A stretch of DNA of 64,000 nt from Bradyrhizobium sp. Ghvi (GCF_900115265.1 NZ_FOVU01000001.1:1089001-1153000), one strand, 5' to 3'. Counted from the first letter of the stretch, positions 1 to 11,175 are shown. A program made the numbers and translations. Notes: generated from the sequence alone by a model not told the origin.

Positions 1-414
1 CTGTTCCTGAGCATCGTCAGCTTCGCCACCGGCATTGTGTTCCTGATGAAGGGCGCTTGGCCGGTGCTCGGCTTTTTTGGGCTCGACGTGCTCGTGGTGT
101 GGTGGGCCTTCAAGGTCAATTTCCGCACCGCCCGGGCGCGCGAGGAGATCACCGTTACGACCTCGGAATTGCGCGTGCGGCGTATCAGCCATCGCGGTCA
201 GGTCGCCGAATTCACCTTCAATCCGCTCTGGGTCCGCCTCGACATGGAGGTCGACGAGGACTTTGGCATCGAGCATCTCTATCTGATCTCGCGCGGCCAC
301 CAGATCCAGATCGCCAGGTTCCTCGGACCGGATGAAAAGGCAAGCTTTTACAAAGGCTTGATTGAAGCGCTCAATGCCGCCAAACGGGGCCCGACCTACA
401 ACCCGATCACCTGA
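1..414 (+). CDS. DUF2244 domain membrane protein (5' end outside window)
   Basis: The reading frame is open from the first base, so the start lies before the window. The first internal ATG is at 46 (GTG at 37). The visible 137 residues begin with hydrophobic segments (GIVFLMKGAWPVLGFFGL and VLVVWWAF), followed by a soluble part with ITVTTSELRVRR and a conserved tryptophan (PLWVRLD). This is the DUF2244 pattern: two N-terminal membrane helices and a small cytoplasmic domain. Molecular function is unknown. It ends 56 bp before the Ada/Ogt-like gene on the same strand. Confidence 0.7.
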   Translation: MFLSIVSFATGIVFLMKGAWPVLGFFGLDVLVVWWAFKVNFRTARAREEITVTTSELRVRRISHRGQVAEFTFNPLWVRLDMEVDEDFGIEHLYLISRGHQIQIARFLGPDEKASFYKGLIEALNAAKRGPTYNPIT

Positions 415-470
415 TCGGCGGATCGGAAATCGGGTGGTTTCGACCCGGCGCCGCGCCTACATTTCCACTC

Positions 471-1367
471 ATGATGACACTCGCCATACATGACCAGCGC
501 CTGGCCAGGCCGGGCTCCCAGACCGCCGCGCTGCGCGACTACGATTCGGTGCGCCGGGCGATCGCCTTCATCTCGGAAAACTGGCGCGCGCAGCCGACCA
601 TCGAGGCGATGGCTGATGCGGCCGGCGTCACGCCGGATGAGCTGCACCATCTGTTCCGCCGCTGGGCCTCGATCACGCCGAAGGCCTTCATGCAGGCGCT
701 GACGCTCGACCACGCCAAGGGACTGTTGCGGGATTCCGCGAGCATCCTCGACGCGGCGCTCGACTCGGGTCTGTCGGGTCCTGGCCGGCTGCACGATCTC
801 TTCGTCACCCACGAAGCCATGTCGCCGGGGGAATGGAAGAACGGCGGCGCGGGGCTCACCCTGCGCTACGGCTTCCATCCCTCGCCCTTCGGCACCGCGA
901 TCGTGATCGCGACCGATCGCGGCCTGTCAGGCCTCGCCTTTGCCGATCACGGTGAGGAGCAGGCCGCGCTCGCCGACATGACGCGGCGCTGGCCCAACGC
1001 CACCTATGTCGAAGACCACGAAGGCACCGCGCCGCTGGCGGCACGCATCTTCGACACCAGACTGTGGCGGCCGGACCAGCCATTGCGCATCGTGCTGATC
1101 GGCACCGATTTCGAAGTGCGGGTGTGGGAGACGTTGTTGAAGATCCCGATGGGACGCGCGGTGTCCTATTCGGACATTGCCTGCAACATCAAGAGACCGA
1201 AGGCCTCGCGCGCCGTCGGCGCGGCCGTCGGCAAGAACCCGGTCTCCTTCGTCGTGCCCTGCCACCGCGCACTCGGCAAGAGCGGCACGCTCACCGGCTA
1301 TCACTGGGGCATCACCCGCAAGCAGGCGATGCTGGGCTGGGAAGCCGGGCAGCTGGGGATGCAGTAG
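471..1367 (+). CDS. Ada/Ogt-like methylated-DNA-cysteine methyltransferase with AraC-type HTH
   Basis: A 298-residue DNA alkylation repair protein. An AraC-type helix-turn-helix domain (about residues 25-110) precedes a methyltransferase domain whose active site is the PCHR box, VVPCHRALG near residue 263. The cysteine there irreversibly accepts the alkyl group from O6-alkylguanine. E. coli Ada has an additional N-terminal zinc-cysteine domain that takes methyl groups from phosphotriesters and switches Ada on as an activator. That domain is absent here, so induction by phosphotriester methylation is not expected. The start ATG at 471 is followed closely by an in-frame ATG at 474. Confidence 0.85.
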   Translation: MMTLAIHDQRLARPGSQTAALRDYDSVRRAIAFISENWRAQPTIEAMADAAGVTPDELHHLFRRWASITPKAFMQALTLDHAKGLLRDSASILDAALDSGLSGPGRLHDLFVTHEAMSPGEWKNGGAGLTLRYGFHPSPFGTAIVIATDRGLSGLAFADHGEEQAALADMTRRWPNATYVEDHEGTAPLAARIFDTRLWRPDQPLRIVLIGTDFEVRVWETLLKIPMGRAVSYSDIACNIKRPKASRAVGAAVGKNPVSFVVPCHRALGKSGTLTGYHWGITRKQAMLGWEAGQLGMQ

Positions 1368-1384
1368 GCGAGATGCCGTTGCTG

Positions 1385-1497
1385 CGTGGGGTGGGTTAGC
1401 CGAAGGCGTGACCCACCTCTTTGGTTTCCTCAGTGATCGTGGTGGGTTACGCCGAGCAGATGCGCTTCGCGTATCTACTCGGCTAACCCACCCTACG
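1385..1497. repeat. Intergenic inverted repeat (GTGGGTTAGCCGA family)
   Basis: Imperfect inverted repeat in the gap between the convergent Ada/Ogt-like and gpmA genes. The left arm at 1385-1403 (GGGTGGGTTAGCCGA core) is matched by its reverse complement at 1479-1497 (TCGGCTAACCCACCC core). Two further GTGGGTTA/GACCCACC half-units lie between them. Repeats of this kind occur widely between genes in Bradyrhizobium; here it could also end transcription from both sides. Confidence 0.6.
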
Positions 1498-1506
1498 AGA
1501 CCGTCG

Positions 1507-2130
1507 TCAGCCCGCCAGATCCAGCTTCGAGGCGACCGTCGAATCCGCGTTCAGCCGGTAGATGATCGGCACGCCGGTCGCGAGCTCGCGCTTCAGAATG
1601 CCTTCGGGCGAGAGCTTTTCCAGCACCATGATCAGCGCGCGCAGCGAGTTGCCGTGGGCGGCCACCAGCGTGCGCTTGCCGTTGAGCACGCCCGGGAGAA
1701 TCTCCTGCACGTAGTACGGCAACGCGCGCGCCAGCGTGTCCTTCAGGCTTTCGCCGCCGGGCGGTGGCACGTCGTAGGAGCGGCGCCAGACATGCACCTG
1801 CTCCTCGCCCCATTTCTTGCGGGCGTCGTCCTTGTTGAGACCGGAGAGATCGCCATAGTCGCGCTCGTTCAGCGCGAGATCCTTCGAAGTCGGCAGGCCC
1901 TGCTGGCCGAGCTCGGCGAGAATGAGATCGAGCGTGTGCTGCGCGCGCGTCAAGACCGAGGTGAAGGCGACGTCGAACACGAGCCCTTGTGCCTTGAGCT
2001 TGCGCCCGGCTTCCTGGGCTTCCTTGACGCCGAGCTCGGTGAGGTCAGGATCCTTCCAGCCGGTGAACAGGTTCTTCAGATTCCATTCGCTCTGGCCGTG
2101 GCGCACGAGCACGAGAAGACGTTCGCTCAT
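1507..2130 (-). CDS. gpmA: 2,3-bisphosphoglycerate-dependent phosphoglycerate mutase
   Basis: A 207-residue cytosolic glycolytic enzyme that interconverts 3- and 2-phosphoglycerate. The catalytic phosphohistidine lies in [10 protein letters not shown] (His11). The ERDYGDLSG segment and the second histidine in [10 protein letters not shown] complete the histidine-phosphatase active site. Alphaproteobacterial versions are shorter (about 205 residues) than the 250-residue E. coli GpmA, and this one fits. It lies 27 bp downstream of dapB on the same strand and is probably cotranscribed. Confidence 0.93.
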   Translation of the reverse strand: MSERLLVLVRHGQSEWNLKNLFTGWKDPDLTELGVKEAQEAGRKLKAQGLVFDVAFTSVLTRAQHTLDLILAELGQQGLPTSKDLALNERDYGDLSGLNKDDARKKWGEEQVHVWRRSYDVPPPGGESLKDTLARALPYYVQEILPGVLNGKRTLVAAHGNSLRALIMVLEKLSPEGILKRELATGVPIIYRLNADSTVASKLDLAG

Positions 2131-2157
2131 TGACTGCTTTCCGTTCGCTATCTTCAG

Positions 2158-2976
2158 TTAGATGTCGGCGAGGCCGAGCACGTCGGCCATCGAGTAGTGC
2201 CCTGGCGCTTTGCCATGCGCCCACATCGCCGCCTTCAGCGCGCCATGGGCGAACAGCATGCGATCCTCCGCCTGATGCGACAGCGTCAGACGTTCGAACG
2301 GGCCGAGGAAAGTCACGCTGTGATCGCCGGCGACGGTACCGCCGCGCAAGGAGGCAAAGCCTATCGCGCCCGGCTTGCGCGCGCCGGTGATGCCGTCGCG
2401 GCCGCGCTCCGAATGCGCCTCGTCGAGCGGGATGCCGCGACCGCTCGCCGCCGCCTGGCCCAGCATCAGCGCGGTGCCGGAGGGCGCATCGACCTTCATG
2501 CGGTGATGGGATTCGACGATCTCGATGTCGAAGCTCTCGTCGAGCGCCTTGGCGACGCGCTTGACCACCGCGGCGAGCAGATTGACGCCGAGGCTCATAT
2601 TGCCTGACTGCACCACGACCGCGCGGTTGGTGACACTCTTGATCACGGCATTGTCCGAGGCCGAAAGCCCGGTGGTGCCGATGACATGAACGAGGCCACG
2701 CTCAGCCGCGATCGCGATATTGGCGATGGTCGCGGCCGGCACGGTGAAATCCAGGATGCCGTCGGCGTCCTTCGACATCGCCCAGAGGTCGGCGGAGAGC
2801 TTGATGCCATTGGCCGGCAGGCCCGCGAGCACGCCGGCATCCTTGCCGAGCAGCTCCGAACCCGGCGCCTCCAGGGCGCCCGCCAGCACCGCACCTTTGC
2901 TCTCGGCAATCGCCCGTACCAGCGCGCGGCCCATCCGGCCGCCGGCTCCGGCTACAATCAAGCGCATGTCTGACAT
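2158..2976 (-). CDS. dapB: 4-hydroxy-tetrahydrodipicolinate reductase
   Basis: A 272-residue enzyme that reduces 4-hydroxy-tetrahydrodipicolinate in the diaminopimelate/lysine pathway. The N-terminal [11 protein letters not shown] is the dinucleotide-binding loop. [16 protein letters not shown] holds the catalytic histidine and the lysine that contacts substrate, with the typical APSGTA loop. Length is normal. The start is the ATG of [13 protein letters not shown]. It probably forms a short operon with gpmA. Confidence 0.95.
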   Translation of the reverse strand: MSDMRLIVAGAGGRMGRALVRAIAESKGAVLAGALEAPGSELLGKDAGVLAGLPANGIKLSADLWAMSKDADGILDFTVPAATIANIAIAAERGLVHVIGTTGLSASDNAVIKSVTNRAVVVQSGNMSLGVNLLAAVVKRVAKALDESFDIEIVESHHRMKVDAPSGTALMLGQAAASGRGIPLDEAHSERGRDGITGARKPGAIGFASLRGGTVAGDHSVTFLGPFERLTLSHQAEDRMLFAHGALKAAMWAHGKAPGHYSMADVLGLADI

Positions 2977-3060
2977 GATGTGATCCTCTCAGCTGCGTTG
3001 TAGCGGCGGGATGCAGTTCCGGCAACCGAGGGGGACTGGTGAGGGCGATTCCACGTTCAC

Positions 3061-3163
3061 CGTCATTCCGGGATGGTCCGAAGGACCAGGCCCGGAATCT
3101 CGAGATTGTCAGGTGCGCAATTGCGCACCATAGTTCGGCTCTGCGAGCCGCCCCGGAATGACA
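3061..3163. repeat. Dispersed palindromic repeat (CGTCATTCCGG family), copy 1
   Basis: The element opens with CGTCATTCCGGGA and closes with CCCCGGAATGACA, its approximate reverse complement, with nested smaller stem-loops (GGTCCGAAGGACC, GTGCGCAATTGCGCAC). A second copy lies at 11075-11156. It fills the gap between dapB and the DUF1330 gene, both on the minus strand. Confidence 0.7.
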
Positions 3164-3170
3164 GCGGGCC

Positions 3171-3482
3171 TCAACCGTCCTGCGGCTGCGGGCCGTCATA
3201 GCCCTCGATGATGATGAGGTCGGCGATCGAGTGCGGCTGCCGCACCTTGATGTTGGCCTGGTATTCCGGCGAGTTGTAGCAGGCGATCGCGGTCTGGTAG
3301 TCCGGGAATTCGATGACGACGTTGCGGGTGCGGCTGGCGCCCTCGACGGTGGTGAACTTGCCGGCGCGAACGACGAAGCGACCGCCCCACTTCTTGAAAA
3401 TGGGACCGTTGGCGATGGCATAGGGCTTGTAGCCCTCGTCATTGCTGACATCGACGCGGCCGATCCAGTAGCCTTTTGCCAT
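3171..3482 (-). CDS. DUF1330 domain-containing protein
   Basis: A 103-residue cytosolic protein of the DUF1330 family, a ferredoxin-like (dimeric alpha-beta barrel) fold. MAKGYWIGRVDVSN, RNVVIEFPDYQTAIACYNSPEYQ and the closing IIEGYDG are characteristic; AIACYNSPEY is the family signature. No reaction is established for the family. An AAGGAGAAG ribosome site precedes the ATG. It lies 20 bp downstream of pyrF and is probably cotranscribed with it. Confidence 0.85.
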   Translation of the reverse strand: MAKGYWIGRVDVSNDEGYKPYAIANGPIFKKWGGRFVVRAGKFTTVEGASRTRNVVIEFPDYQTAIACYNSPEYQANIKVRQPHSIADLIIIEGYDGPQPQDG

Positions 3483-3502
3483 TGTTCTTCTCCTTGTGTT
3501 GG

Positions 3503-4213
3503 TTAGGCAAGTGCCCGGGCGATCTCGGCCTGGATGGCGTCAGCCGCAGCCTTGGGGTCAGCAGCTTCCACCACAGGACGCCCGACGACGAGATAATCGG
3601 CGCCCGCGCTGATCGCGCGACCCGGTGTCATGATGCGCTTCTGATCGCCGGTTGCCGAGCCCGCCGGACGAATACCGGGCGTGACCAGAGCCATCTGGTG
3701 GCCGATGATCTTGCGCAAGGCTCCGGCTTCTTCGGGCGAGGACACCAGCCCTTCGATGCCGAGCACCTGCGCCTGCTGCGCGCGCGCTTCGACAAGCTCG
3801 GAAACGCCGAGCCGGAAGCCTGCCGCGTGCAGATCGTCGTCATTGTAGGAGGTCAGCACCGTCACGGCGAGGAGCTTCAGCTTGGAGCTGCCGCGCCCTT
3901 CGACGGCGCCCTTCATGGTCTGCGGATAGGCATGCACGGTGAGGAAGGTCGCGCCTGATTTGGTGATGCTCTCGACGCCCTGCGCGACCGTGTTGCCGAT
4001 GTCGTGCAGCTTGAGATCGAGAAAGACTTTCTTGCCGCTGTCCGCAAGCTTTGCCACCAGCGGCAGCCCACCGGCATAAGCGAGGCGATAGCCGATCTTG
4101 TAGAAGGTGACGCTGTCGCCGAGCCTGGTGACCATCGCCTCCGCGGCCTCAACATTCGGTAGGTCGAGCGCGACGATCAGGCGGTCCTTCGGGGCGATTT
4201 CGGCTGGCGTCAT
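3503..4213 (-). CDS. pyrF: Orotidine 5'-phosphate decarboxylase
   Basis: Final enzyme of de novo UMP synthesis, 236 residues. The catalytic Asp-x-Lys-x-x-Asp array is visible as [12 protein letters not shown] (D66, K68, D71). The phosphate-binding C-terminal region TPGIRPAGS and VVGRPVV is intact. It is separated by only 6 bp from the upstream FMN-reductase gene, and the DUF1330 gene follows. Confidence 0.95.
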   Translation of the reverse strand: MTPAEIAPKDRLIVALDLPNVEAAEAMVTRLGDSVTFYKIGYRLAYAGGLPLVAKLADSGKKVFLDLKLHDIGNTVAQGVESITKSGATFLTVHAYPQTMKGAVEGRGSSKLKLLAVTVLTSYNDDDLHAAGFRLGVSELVEARAQQAQVLGIEGLVSSPEEAGALRKIIGHQMALVTPGIRPAGSATGDQKRIMTPGRAISAGADYLVVGRPVVEAADPKAAADAIQAEIARALA

Positions 4214-4219
4214 GTCACC

Positions 4220-4798
4220 TCACATCATGCGTTGGGAAATGTCGATCAACTGCCGCACCAGCTCTTTCAGCGCCGCGATATCGCCCTCGTTCTTCAACCT
4301 GTCCATATCGTCATAGGCCTGGTCGGCAAAAGCGAGCGTGAGCTGGCTGGCGATCACATTGGCGTGGCAGGAGGTCAGGATCAGGCGCAATGCCTGGAGT
4401 GCGCGGGCGGCACCTAACCGGCTCTGCGACGCACCGGCAAGCGCGAAGGCGCGGTTGCGGAACACGTCGCCGCGCGCCTCATGCAGGTCGTGCACGCGGC
4501 TGACCCAGTCGATCGCATTCTTCAGCAGCGGCGGCACCGAGGCGTTGTACTCGGGCGAAACGATCAGCACGCCATGATGCGCACCGATCATGCGCTTCAG
4601 ATTGATCGCATTTTTGGGCACGCCGGATTTGGCCTGGAGATCGCCGTCATAGATCGGCAGCGGAAAATCGGCGAGCGAGATGCGGGTGATTTCGACGCCG
4701 GCCCGGGCGAATTCATACGCAGCAACCGCCGCCAGCTTCACGTTGTGCGAGCCGGTGCGGAGCGAACCAGGAATGATCAGGATTTTCGGGGCTGACAT
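4220..4798 (-). CDS. NADPH-dependent FMN reductase family protein
   Basis: A flavodoxin-like reductase of 192 residues from the ATG at 4798 (MSAPKILIIPGS). An in-frame start at 4837 would add 13 residues outside the fold. The FMN phosphate loop is GSLRTGSHN, and the second flavin-binding segment SPEYNASVPPLLKNAIDW is diagnostic for the NADPH_dep_FMN_red family. Such enzymes reduce FMN, quinones, chromate or azo compounds; the substrate cannot be told here. It lies between a PmtA-like methyltransferase and pyrF on the minus strand. Confidence 0.85.
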   Translation of the reverse strand: MSAPKILIIPGSLRTGSHNVKLAAVAAYEFARAGVEITRISLADFPLPIYDGDLQAKSGVPKNAINLKRMIGAHHGVLIVSPEYNASVPPLLKNAIDWVSRVHDLHEARGDVFRNRAFALAGASQSRLGAARALQALRLILTSCHANVIASQLTLAFADQAYDDMDRLKNEGDIAALKELVRQLIDISQRMM

Positions 4799-4855
4799 CC
4801 AATCCAATGCGTTCGGCGAAACGACCCCGCCGCGCATGGAAGAAAGCCGGCGGAA

Positions 4856-5455
4856 TTAGTCCTTGCGATACACCCAGACGCGGGCCGGCGGAAGGTTCAT
4901 CCAGATCCGTTCCGAGGCCTCTGTGGACACGCCGGGCAGCGATTTCGGGATCGGCGGCACCACCGCATAGGTGAATTGGACGAAGGGCGCGCCGGGCGCG
5001 AGCGCCGTGAAGGCATCGCGGATCAGCCGCAGCCGCGTCAGCATGGGTTTCGTGACCAGCGGCAGGCCGGAGACGACGGCGCTTGCCGGCGCGCTCAGGA
5101 CATTCCAGAGCGTGTCGCGCAGACGGTAGGCATCGCCCTGCACCACCTTGGCCTGCGGATAGCGGTCGCGCAGCAGGGCGCAGAAGCCGGGATTGTATTC
5201 GACGAGGACGAGGCGCTTCTGGTCGATGCCGCGCTCGATCAGTGCCGAGGTAATGGCACCCGTGCCTGGCCCGAGTTCAACCACGGGCGCGTCCGAATCG
5301 GGATCGACATAGTGGGCCATGGTCCGCGCCAGCAGCTTGCCTGACGGCATCACCGCGCCCATATGCAGCGGCTTTTCGATCCACGACCTGAGAAAACGCA
5401 CCTCGTCATCAAGACGGGGCTTCTTCAACGCACGCGCGGACGATGGCAATGGCAT
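4856..5455 (-). CDS. pmtA: SAM-dependent methyltransferase, PmtA-like (phospholipid N-methyltransferase)
   Basis: A 199-residue class I methyltransferase. SAM motif I is VVELGPGTGAITSALIERG and a later motif is VVSGLPLVTKP. Length and motifs resemble the rhizobial PmtA family, which methylates phosphatidylethanolamine toward phosphatidylcholine. That family also resembles KsgA-type rRNA dimethylases, but the basic N-terminus (RALKKPRLDDEVRFLRSWIE) and the GLP(L)VTK box favour PmtA. It follows dnaJ on the same strand. The name is inferred from family resemblance and context, not from a tested activity. Confidence 0.7.
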   Translation of the reverse strand: MPLPSSARALKKPRLDDEVRFLRSWIEKPLHMGAVMPSGKLLARTMAHYVDPDSDAPVVELGPGTGAITSALIERGIDQKRLVLVEYNPGFCALLRDRYPQAKVVQGDAYRLRDTLWNVLSAPASAVVSGLPLVTKPMLTRLRLIRDAFTALAPGAPFVQFTYAVVPPIPKSLPGVSTEASERIWMNLPPARVWVYRKD

Positions 5456-5543
5456 GTCAGGACCGGACGGGACCGCGCGACTGCGGCGTGTCAGAAAATG
5501 GTCATAAAGACGTATAGGCCGAAGGCGATACGGTCAAGCCGGG

Positions 5544-6680
5544 TCAGTTCGCCCGATTACCGAAGAAATCCTTGACCTTGGCGAAGAAGCCCTCGGATTC
5601 CGGCTGGGTGTTGCCGGAGGAGAGTTTTTCGAACTCGGCCAACAATTCCTGCTGCTTCTTGGTGAGGTTCTGCGGGGTCTCGACCACGACCTGGACGTAC
5701 ATGTCGCCCATCTGGCGCGAGCGCAGCACCGGCATACCCTTTGATGCAATGCGGAAACGGCGCGCCGACTGGGTTCCGGCAGGGACTTTCACCTTGGCCT
5801 TGCCCTTGTCGATGGTCGGCACCTCGAATTCGCCGCCGAGCGCGGCGGTGACCATCGAGATCGGCACGCGGCAATGCAGATCGGCGCCGTCGCGCTGGAA
5901 GAACTGGTGCTGGGCGAGCGACAGGAAGATGTAGAGGTCGCCGGGCGGCCCGCCGCGGACGCCGGCCTCGCCTTCGCCGGCGAGCCTGATCCTGGTGCCG
6001 TCCTCGACGCCCTGGGGAATGTTGACCGACAGCGTGCGCTCGCGGGTGACACGGCCCTGGCCCGAGCAGGACGGGCAGGCGTCCTCGATCATCTGGCCGC
6101 GGCCCTGGCAGCCGGGGCAAGTCCGCTCGAGGGTGAAGAAGCCCTGCGACTGGCGCACCCGGCCGGCGCCGCCGCAGGTCGAGCAGGTCTTGGGCTTGGT
6201 ACCGGCCTTGGCGCCGATGCCGGAGCAGGCCTCGCAGGTGACCGAGACCGGAATCTCGATCTGCGCGGTCTTGCCGCCAAATGCTTCCTCGAGGGTGATT
6301 TCCATGTTGTAGCGCAAATCGGCGCCACGCTCGCGGCCGCCGCGGCCGCGTTGCCCGGCCATGCCGAACAGGTCTTCGAAGATGTCGGAGAAGGAGGAGG
6401 CGAAGCCCGCGCCGAAACCGGCACCACCGCCGCCGGGACCACCCTGCTCGAACGCGGCATGGCCAAAACGATCATAGGCCGCACGCTTGTCCTTGTCCTT
6501 GAGGACCTCGTAGGCCTCGTTGATTTCCTTGAACTTGACCTCGCTGGTCGCATCCCCGGGATTGCGGTCGGGATGGAATTTCATCGCCAGCTTGCGGAAC
6601 GATGACTTCAGCTTGCTCTCGTCGGCCGTGCGTTCGACTTCGAGGGTTTCGTAGTAGCAGCGCTTGGTGGACGTGGACAT
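5544..6680 (-). CDS. dnaJ: Chaperone DnaJ
   Basis: A 378-residue Hsp40 co-chaperone that delivers substrates to DnaK and stimulates its ATPase. The order is a J domain with HPD at residues 36-38, a Gly/Phe-rich linker, four zinc motifs ([32 protein letters not shown]) and the C-terminal peptide-binding domains. The start is the ATG at 6680 ([13 protein letters not shown]). An upstream in-frame extension lacks family similarity and is not part of the gene. It is downstream of dnaK in the same direction. Confidence 0.97.
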   Translation of the reverse strand: MSTSTKRCYYETLEVERTADESKLKSSFRKLAMKFHPDRNPGDATSEVKFKEINEAYEVLKDKDKRAAYDRFGHAAFEQGGPGGGGAGFGAGFASSFSDIFEDLFGMAGQRGRGGRERGADLRYNMEITLEEAFGGKTAQIEIPVSVTCEACSGIGAKAGTKPKTCSTCGGAGRVRQSQGFFTLERTCPGCQGRGQMIEDACPSCSGQGRVTRERTLSVNIPQGVEDGTRIRLAGEGEAGVRGGPPGDLYIFLSLAQHQFFQRDGADLHCRVPISMVTAALGGEFEVPTIDKGKAKVKVPAGTQSARRFRIASKGMPVLRSRQMGDMYVQVVVETPQNLTKKQQELLAEFEKLSSGNTQPESEGFFAKVKDFFGNRAN

Positions 6681-6853
6681 GTCTGACTCAGGTCTATCCG
6701 ATCGCGATTCAAGTCGGGGCGAAACACCGTCGCCACGCGACGATATAGGCAGCCTTCCGCATTTCCGCAGAGGGCTGCATGGCAGTGTTGAGCATAGCGG
6801 CTGGGAATTGATCGATCGTAACGGGCCGATCACCCGTCAATCCCGACACGAAA

Positions 6854-6876
6854 GCCTCCCCCGTCACGGGGGAGGC
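6854..6876 (-). terminator. Stem-loop between dnaK and dnaJ
   Basis: A 10-bp perfect GC-rich stem (GCCTCCCCCG / CGGGGGAGGC) with a 3-base loop lies just downstream of the dnaK stop. On the minus strand it is followed by a short TTTC tract. It may act as a partial terminator or as mRNA protection, lowering dnaJ expression relative to dnaK. Confidence 0.5.
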
Positions 6877-6925
6877 CAGAGAAGCGTGTCGGGTCCAAGC
6901 CGTCCGCATCACACCCTCGCGGGCT

Positions 6926-8827
<1,902 letters not shown>

Positions 8828-9224
8828 GGTCCTGATATCCTTCTTTTTACGGCAGGTTGGTTGGGCCCAGAAGGCACCCAATCCGAAACCCCCTAAGATC
8901 AAACATTCGCGATATTGCGATGGTTGAGGCTCATATAGGAGGGGGGGAGGGGCCCGCAAGGACCGGACGCAAGTTTGGACCGTGAAAACATTGGGTTTTG
9001 GAAGATCATATCCGGGCTCGACCGCCCTTGCGGGTGAGGAATTATTAACAGGTTCAGACTCCGGCCGCCCCTGCCGCCGGTAGCCGGCCCGACCCTGTTA
9101 CCCGAGCGCCAAACCCGCTAAAAGGCGGCCGGCCGGACAGTCTCGCCATGGGGCTGCTTCGCGCGACAAAGCGGCCCAATCGCCGACCATCGTACGGCCT
9201 CAATGTGAACCAATCAGAGTGCCC
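8828..9224. other. Divergent intergenic region dnaK / exported protein
   Basis: About 400 bp between two divergent genes. The dnaK side contains the sigma-32-like promoter described separately. The rest is GC-rich with several short inverted repeats (for example CGGCCGCCCCTGCCGCCGG around 9061-9079). No further gene was recognised. Confidence 0.5.
8933..8960 (-). promoter_or_regulatory. Sigma-32 (RpoH)-type promoter of dnaK
   Basis: On the minus strand, CTTGCG (8960-8955) is followed after 15 bases by CCTATAT (8939-8933). This agrees with alphaproteobacterial RpoH promoters (CTTG at -35, CYTATnT-like at -10, 17 bases between CTTG and the -10 box). It lies about 105 bases before the dnaK ATG. 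No HrcA-binding CIRCE repeat (TTAGCACTC-N9-GAGTGCTAA) was seen here, so heat-shock control through RpoH is the simplest reading. Confidence 0.6.
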
Positions 9225-10163
9225 ATGAAGCTGATCCGCCCCCTCGCCGCGCTCGCTCTCCTCGCCGCCTCCACATTTCCGGCACTCGCTGCCGACGCCG
9301 TCTACCCGCCGGGCCTGCGCCTCGGCATGGTGCCGCTGGTCGGCCTCAGCAAGGCCAAGTCTTTCCCGGGCTTCGAGAACGAGGACGGCAGCGTCAAGGT
9401 GCTGATTACCGAGCTGCCGCCGGCGGCTTACGGCGAGGTCGTGGCCGCCTTCAACGCCAATCCGGCCGGCACCAACGGCGTCAAGCCGGACAAGCTCGAG
9501 ACATCGGCGGGTCTTGCCTATTTCACCGCCGAGAGCGGCAAGGCCGGCACCACCCCGGTGAAGCGCTATTCGATGATCGTGCCGGGCATCGGCTTCTCCG
9601 GCTATGTCGCGGTGCAGGTCCCCGAGAACGCCTCGAAGATCTACACCGACGAGGCGGTTAAGCAGATGTTTGCGACCGCCACCATCCGCAAGGAGGTGTC
9701 GGCCGACGAGCAGATCGGGCTGTTGCCGTTTAAGATCACCGATCTCGCCGGCTTCAAGGACATCCGTACGCTGGTGCCGGGCTCCAGCATCATCCTGGCC
9801 GACGGCAATGAGAGCGCAGGCTATGAATCCAAGCCGTTCATGATCCTCGGCCTGATCGGCGCCACCCCGCAAGCCGCCGACGACCGCGCCCGCTTCGCCC
9901 AGGAGGCGGCGCTCCAGATCCCGGGCTTGCGCGAATCCAAGATCACCATGTCGGAGCCGATCCGCATCAACAGCCAGCCGGGATTCGAGACCCGGATCGA
10001 CGGCGTCAGCGGCAAGGACAAGACGGCGGTGACGGTGGTGCAGTGGATCCGCTTCGGGGGCGGCACCTCGCTGCGCATCATCGCCAGCGCCCCGCGCGAT
10101 CAATGGTCAGACGCCTTCACCCGCTTCCGCGCCGTGCGCGACGGTATCCAGCCGAAGGGGTAG
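9225..10163 (+). CDS. Exported protein of unknown function
   Basis: A 312-residue protein starting at the ATG at 9225; a GTG two codons earlier is possible. A clear Sec signal peptide (MKLIRPLAALALLAASTFPALA, cleavage after ALA-ADA) is followed by a periplasmic domain without recognised catalytic motifs. The domain includes IIVPG-like beta strands and a C-terminal RFRAVRDGIQP, recalling stress- or lipid-binding periplasmic proteins. No confident family assignment was possible. It is divergent from dnaK. Confidence 0.75.
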   Translation: MKLIRPLAALALLAASTFPALAADAVYPPGLRLGMVPLVGLSKAKSFPGFENEDGSVKVLITELPPAAYGEVVAAFNANPAGTNGVKPDKLETSAGLAYFTAESGKAGTTPVKRYSMIVPGIGFSGYVAVQVPENASKIYTDEAVKQMFATATIRKEVSADEQIGLLPFKITDLAGFKDIRTLVPGSSIILADGNESAGYESKPFMILGLIGATPQAADDRARFAQEAALQIPGLRESKITMSEPIRINSQPGFETRIDGVSGKDKTAVTVVQWIRFGGGTSLRIIASAPRDQWSDAFTRFRAVRDGIQPKG

Positions 10164-10338
10164 GCACATCCGCAAGGGCGGTGCGCCCCCGCCTGCGGGA
10201 TCGCAAGCAGGAGAGGTGCACCGAACGCGCCGCGAGCAGCCTAACCCCTCACCAGAGCCGGCTGCATTTTCAGGCTTTCGTTCGTACACGAACGGAACTA
10301 GGCTTGCCCCCTGGATCATCCTTGCAGGGAGGCGGACG

Positions 10339-11061
10339 ATGCTTAATCGACGACAGATCTTGGCCGCGCTGGGAACGACCGCGCTTGCGAGCCTCGCTCC
10401 ATCGGCACTTTTCGCAGCAGCCGCAATCAAGCCGGACGACACCTCCGCGCTGCTCGTGATCGACGTGCAAAACTGCTTCCTGCCCGGCGGCAGCCTCGCC
10501 GTGAAGGAAGGCGAGCAGGTCGTGCCTGTGATCAACAAGATCGCGAAGGGCTTCGCGAACGTCGTGATGACGCAGGACTGGCACACGCCCGGCCACGTCT
10601 CGTTCGCCTCAGTCCATGCCGGCAAGAAGCCGTTCGAGACTATCGATCTGCCTTATGGAAAGCAGGTGCTGTGGCCGGACCATTGCGTGCAGGGCACCGA
10701 CGGCGCCTCGCTCTCGAAGGACCTCTCGATTCCGCAGGCCGAGCTCATCATCCGCAAGGGCTTTCACAAGGACGTCGACAGCTATTCGGCCTTCCTCGAA
10801 GCCGATGGCAAGACAACGACAGGCCTCGCCGCCTATCTGAAGTCCCGCAAGATCAAACGCCTGTTCGTTGCGGGTCTCGCAACCGACTTCTGCGTCGCCT
10901 GGACCGCGCTCGATGCGCGCAAGGCGGGGTTCGAGGTCTATGTCGTGGAAGACGCCTGTCGCGGCATCGACAATCAGGGCTCACTGGCAAAAGCCTGGGC
11001 CGATATGGCCAAGGCCGGCGTGAAACGGATTCAGTCGAGCGATATCGCGGTCAGCGCGTAA
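10339..11061 (+). CDS. pncA: Nicotinamidase / isochorismatase-family hydrolase with a Tat-like signal
   Basis: A 240-residue cysteine hydrolase. Nicotinamidase features are complete: catalytic Asp42 in LLVIDVQNCF, the metal-binding DWHTPGHVSFA, the catalytic lysine in IRKGFHKDVDSYSAF and the nucleophile in GLATDFCVAWTA. It should deamidate nicotinamide to nicotinate in NAD salvage. Unlike cytosolic PncA, it begins with a twin-arginine type leader (MLNRRQILAALGTTALASLA ... ALFA), suggesting export of a folded, metal-loaded enzyme. A GGAGGCGGACG ribosome site supports the start at 10339. Confidence 0.85.
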   Translation: MLNRRQILAALGTTALASLAPSALFAAAAIKPDDTSALLVIDVQNCFLPGGSLAVKEGEQVVPVINKIAKGFANVVMTQDWHTPGHVSFASVHAGKKPFETIDLPYGKQVLWPDHCVQGTDGASLSKDLSIPQAELIIRKGFHKDVDSYSAFLEADGKTTTGLAAYLKSRKIKRLFVAGLATDFCVAWTALDARKAGFEVYVVEDACRGIDNQGSLAKAWADMAKAGVKRIQSSDIAVSA

Positions 11062-11074
11062 GAGCGTCACACGC

Positions 11075-11156
11075 CGTCATTCCGGGGCGGCTCGTAGAGC
11101 CGAACCCGGAATCTCCAGATTCCGGGGTTCGATGCTTTGCATCGCCCCGGAATGAC
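11075..11156. repeat. Dispersed palindromic repeat (CGTCATTCCGG family), copy 2
   Basis: Opens CGTCATTCCGGGGCGGCTC and closes with its reverse complement CGCCCCGGAATGACA, with internal ATTCCGGG half-units. It is the same family as 3061-3163. It lies between the convergent nicotinamidase and grpE genes, where it could serve as a bidirectional stem-loop. Confidence 0.7.
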
Positions 11157-11175
11157 AGCAAAGCGCTGACGCTGC

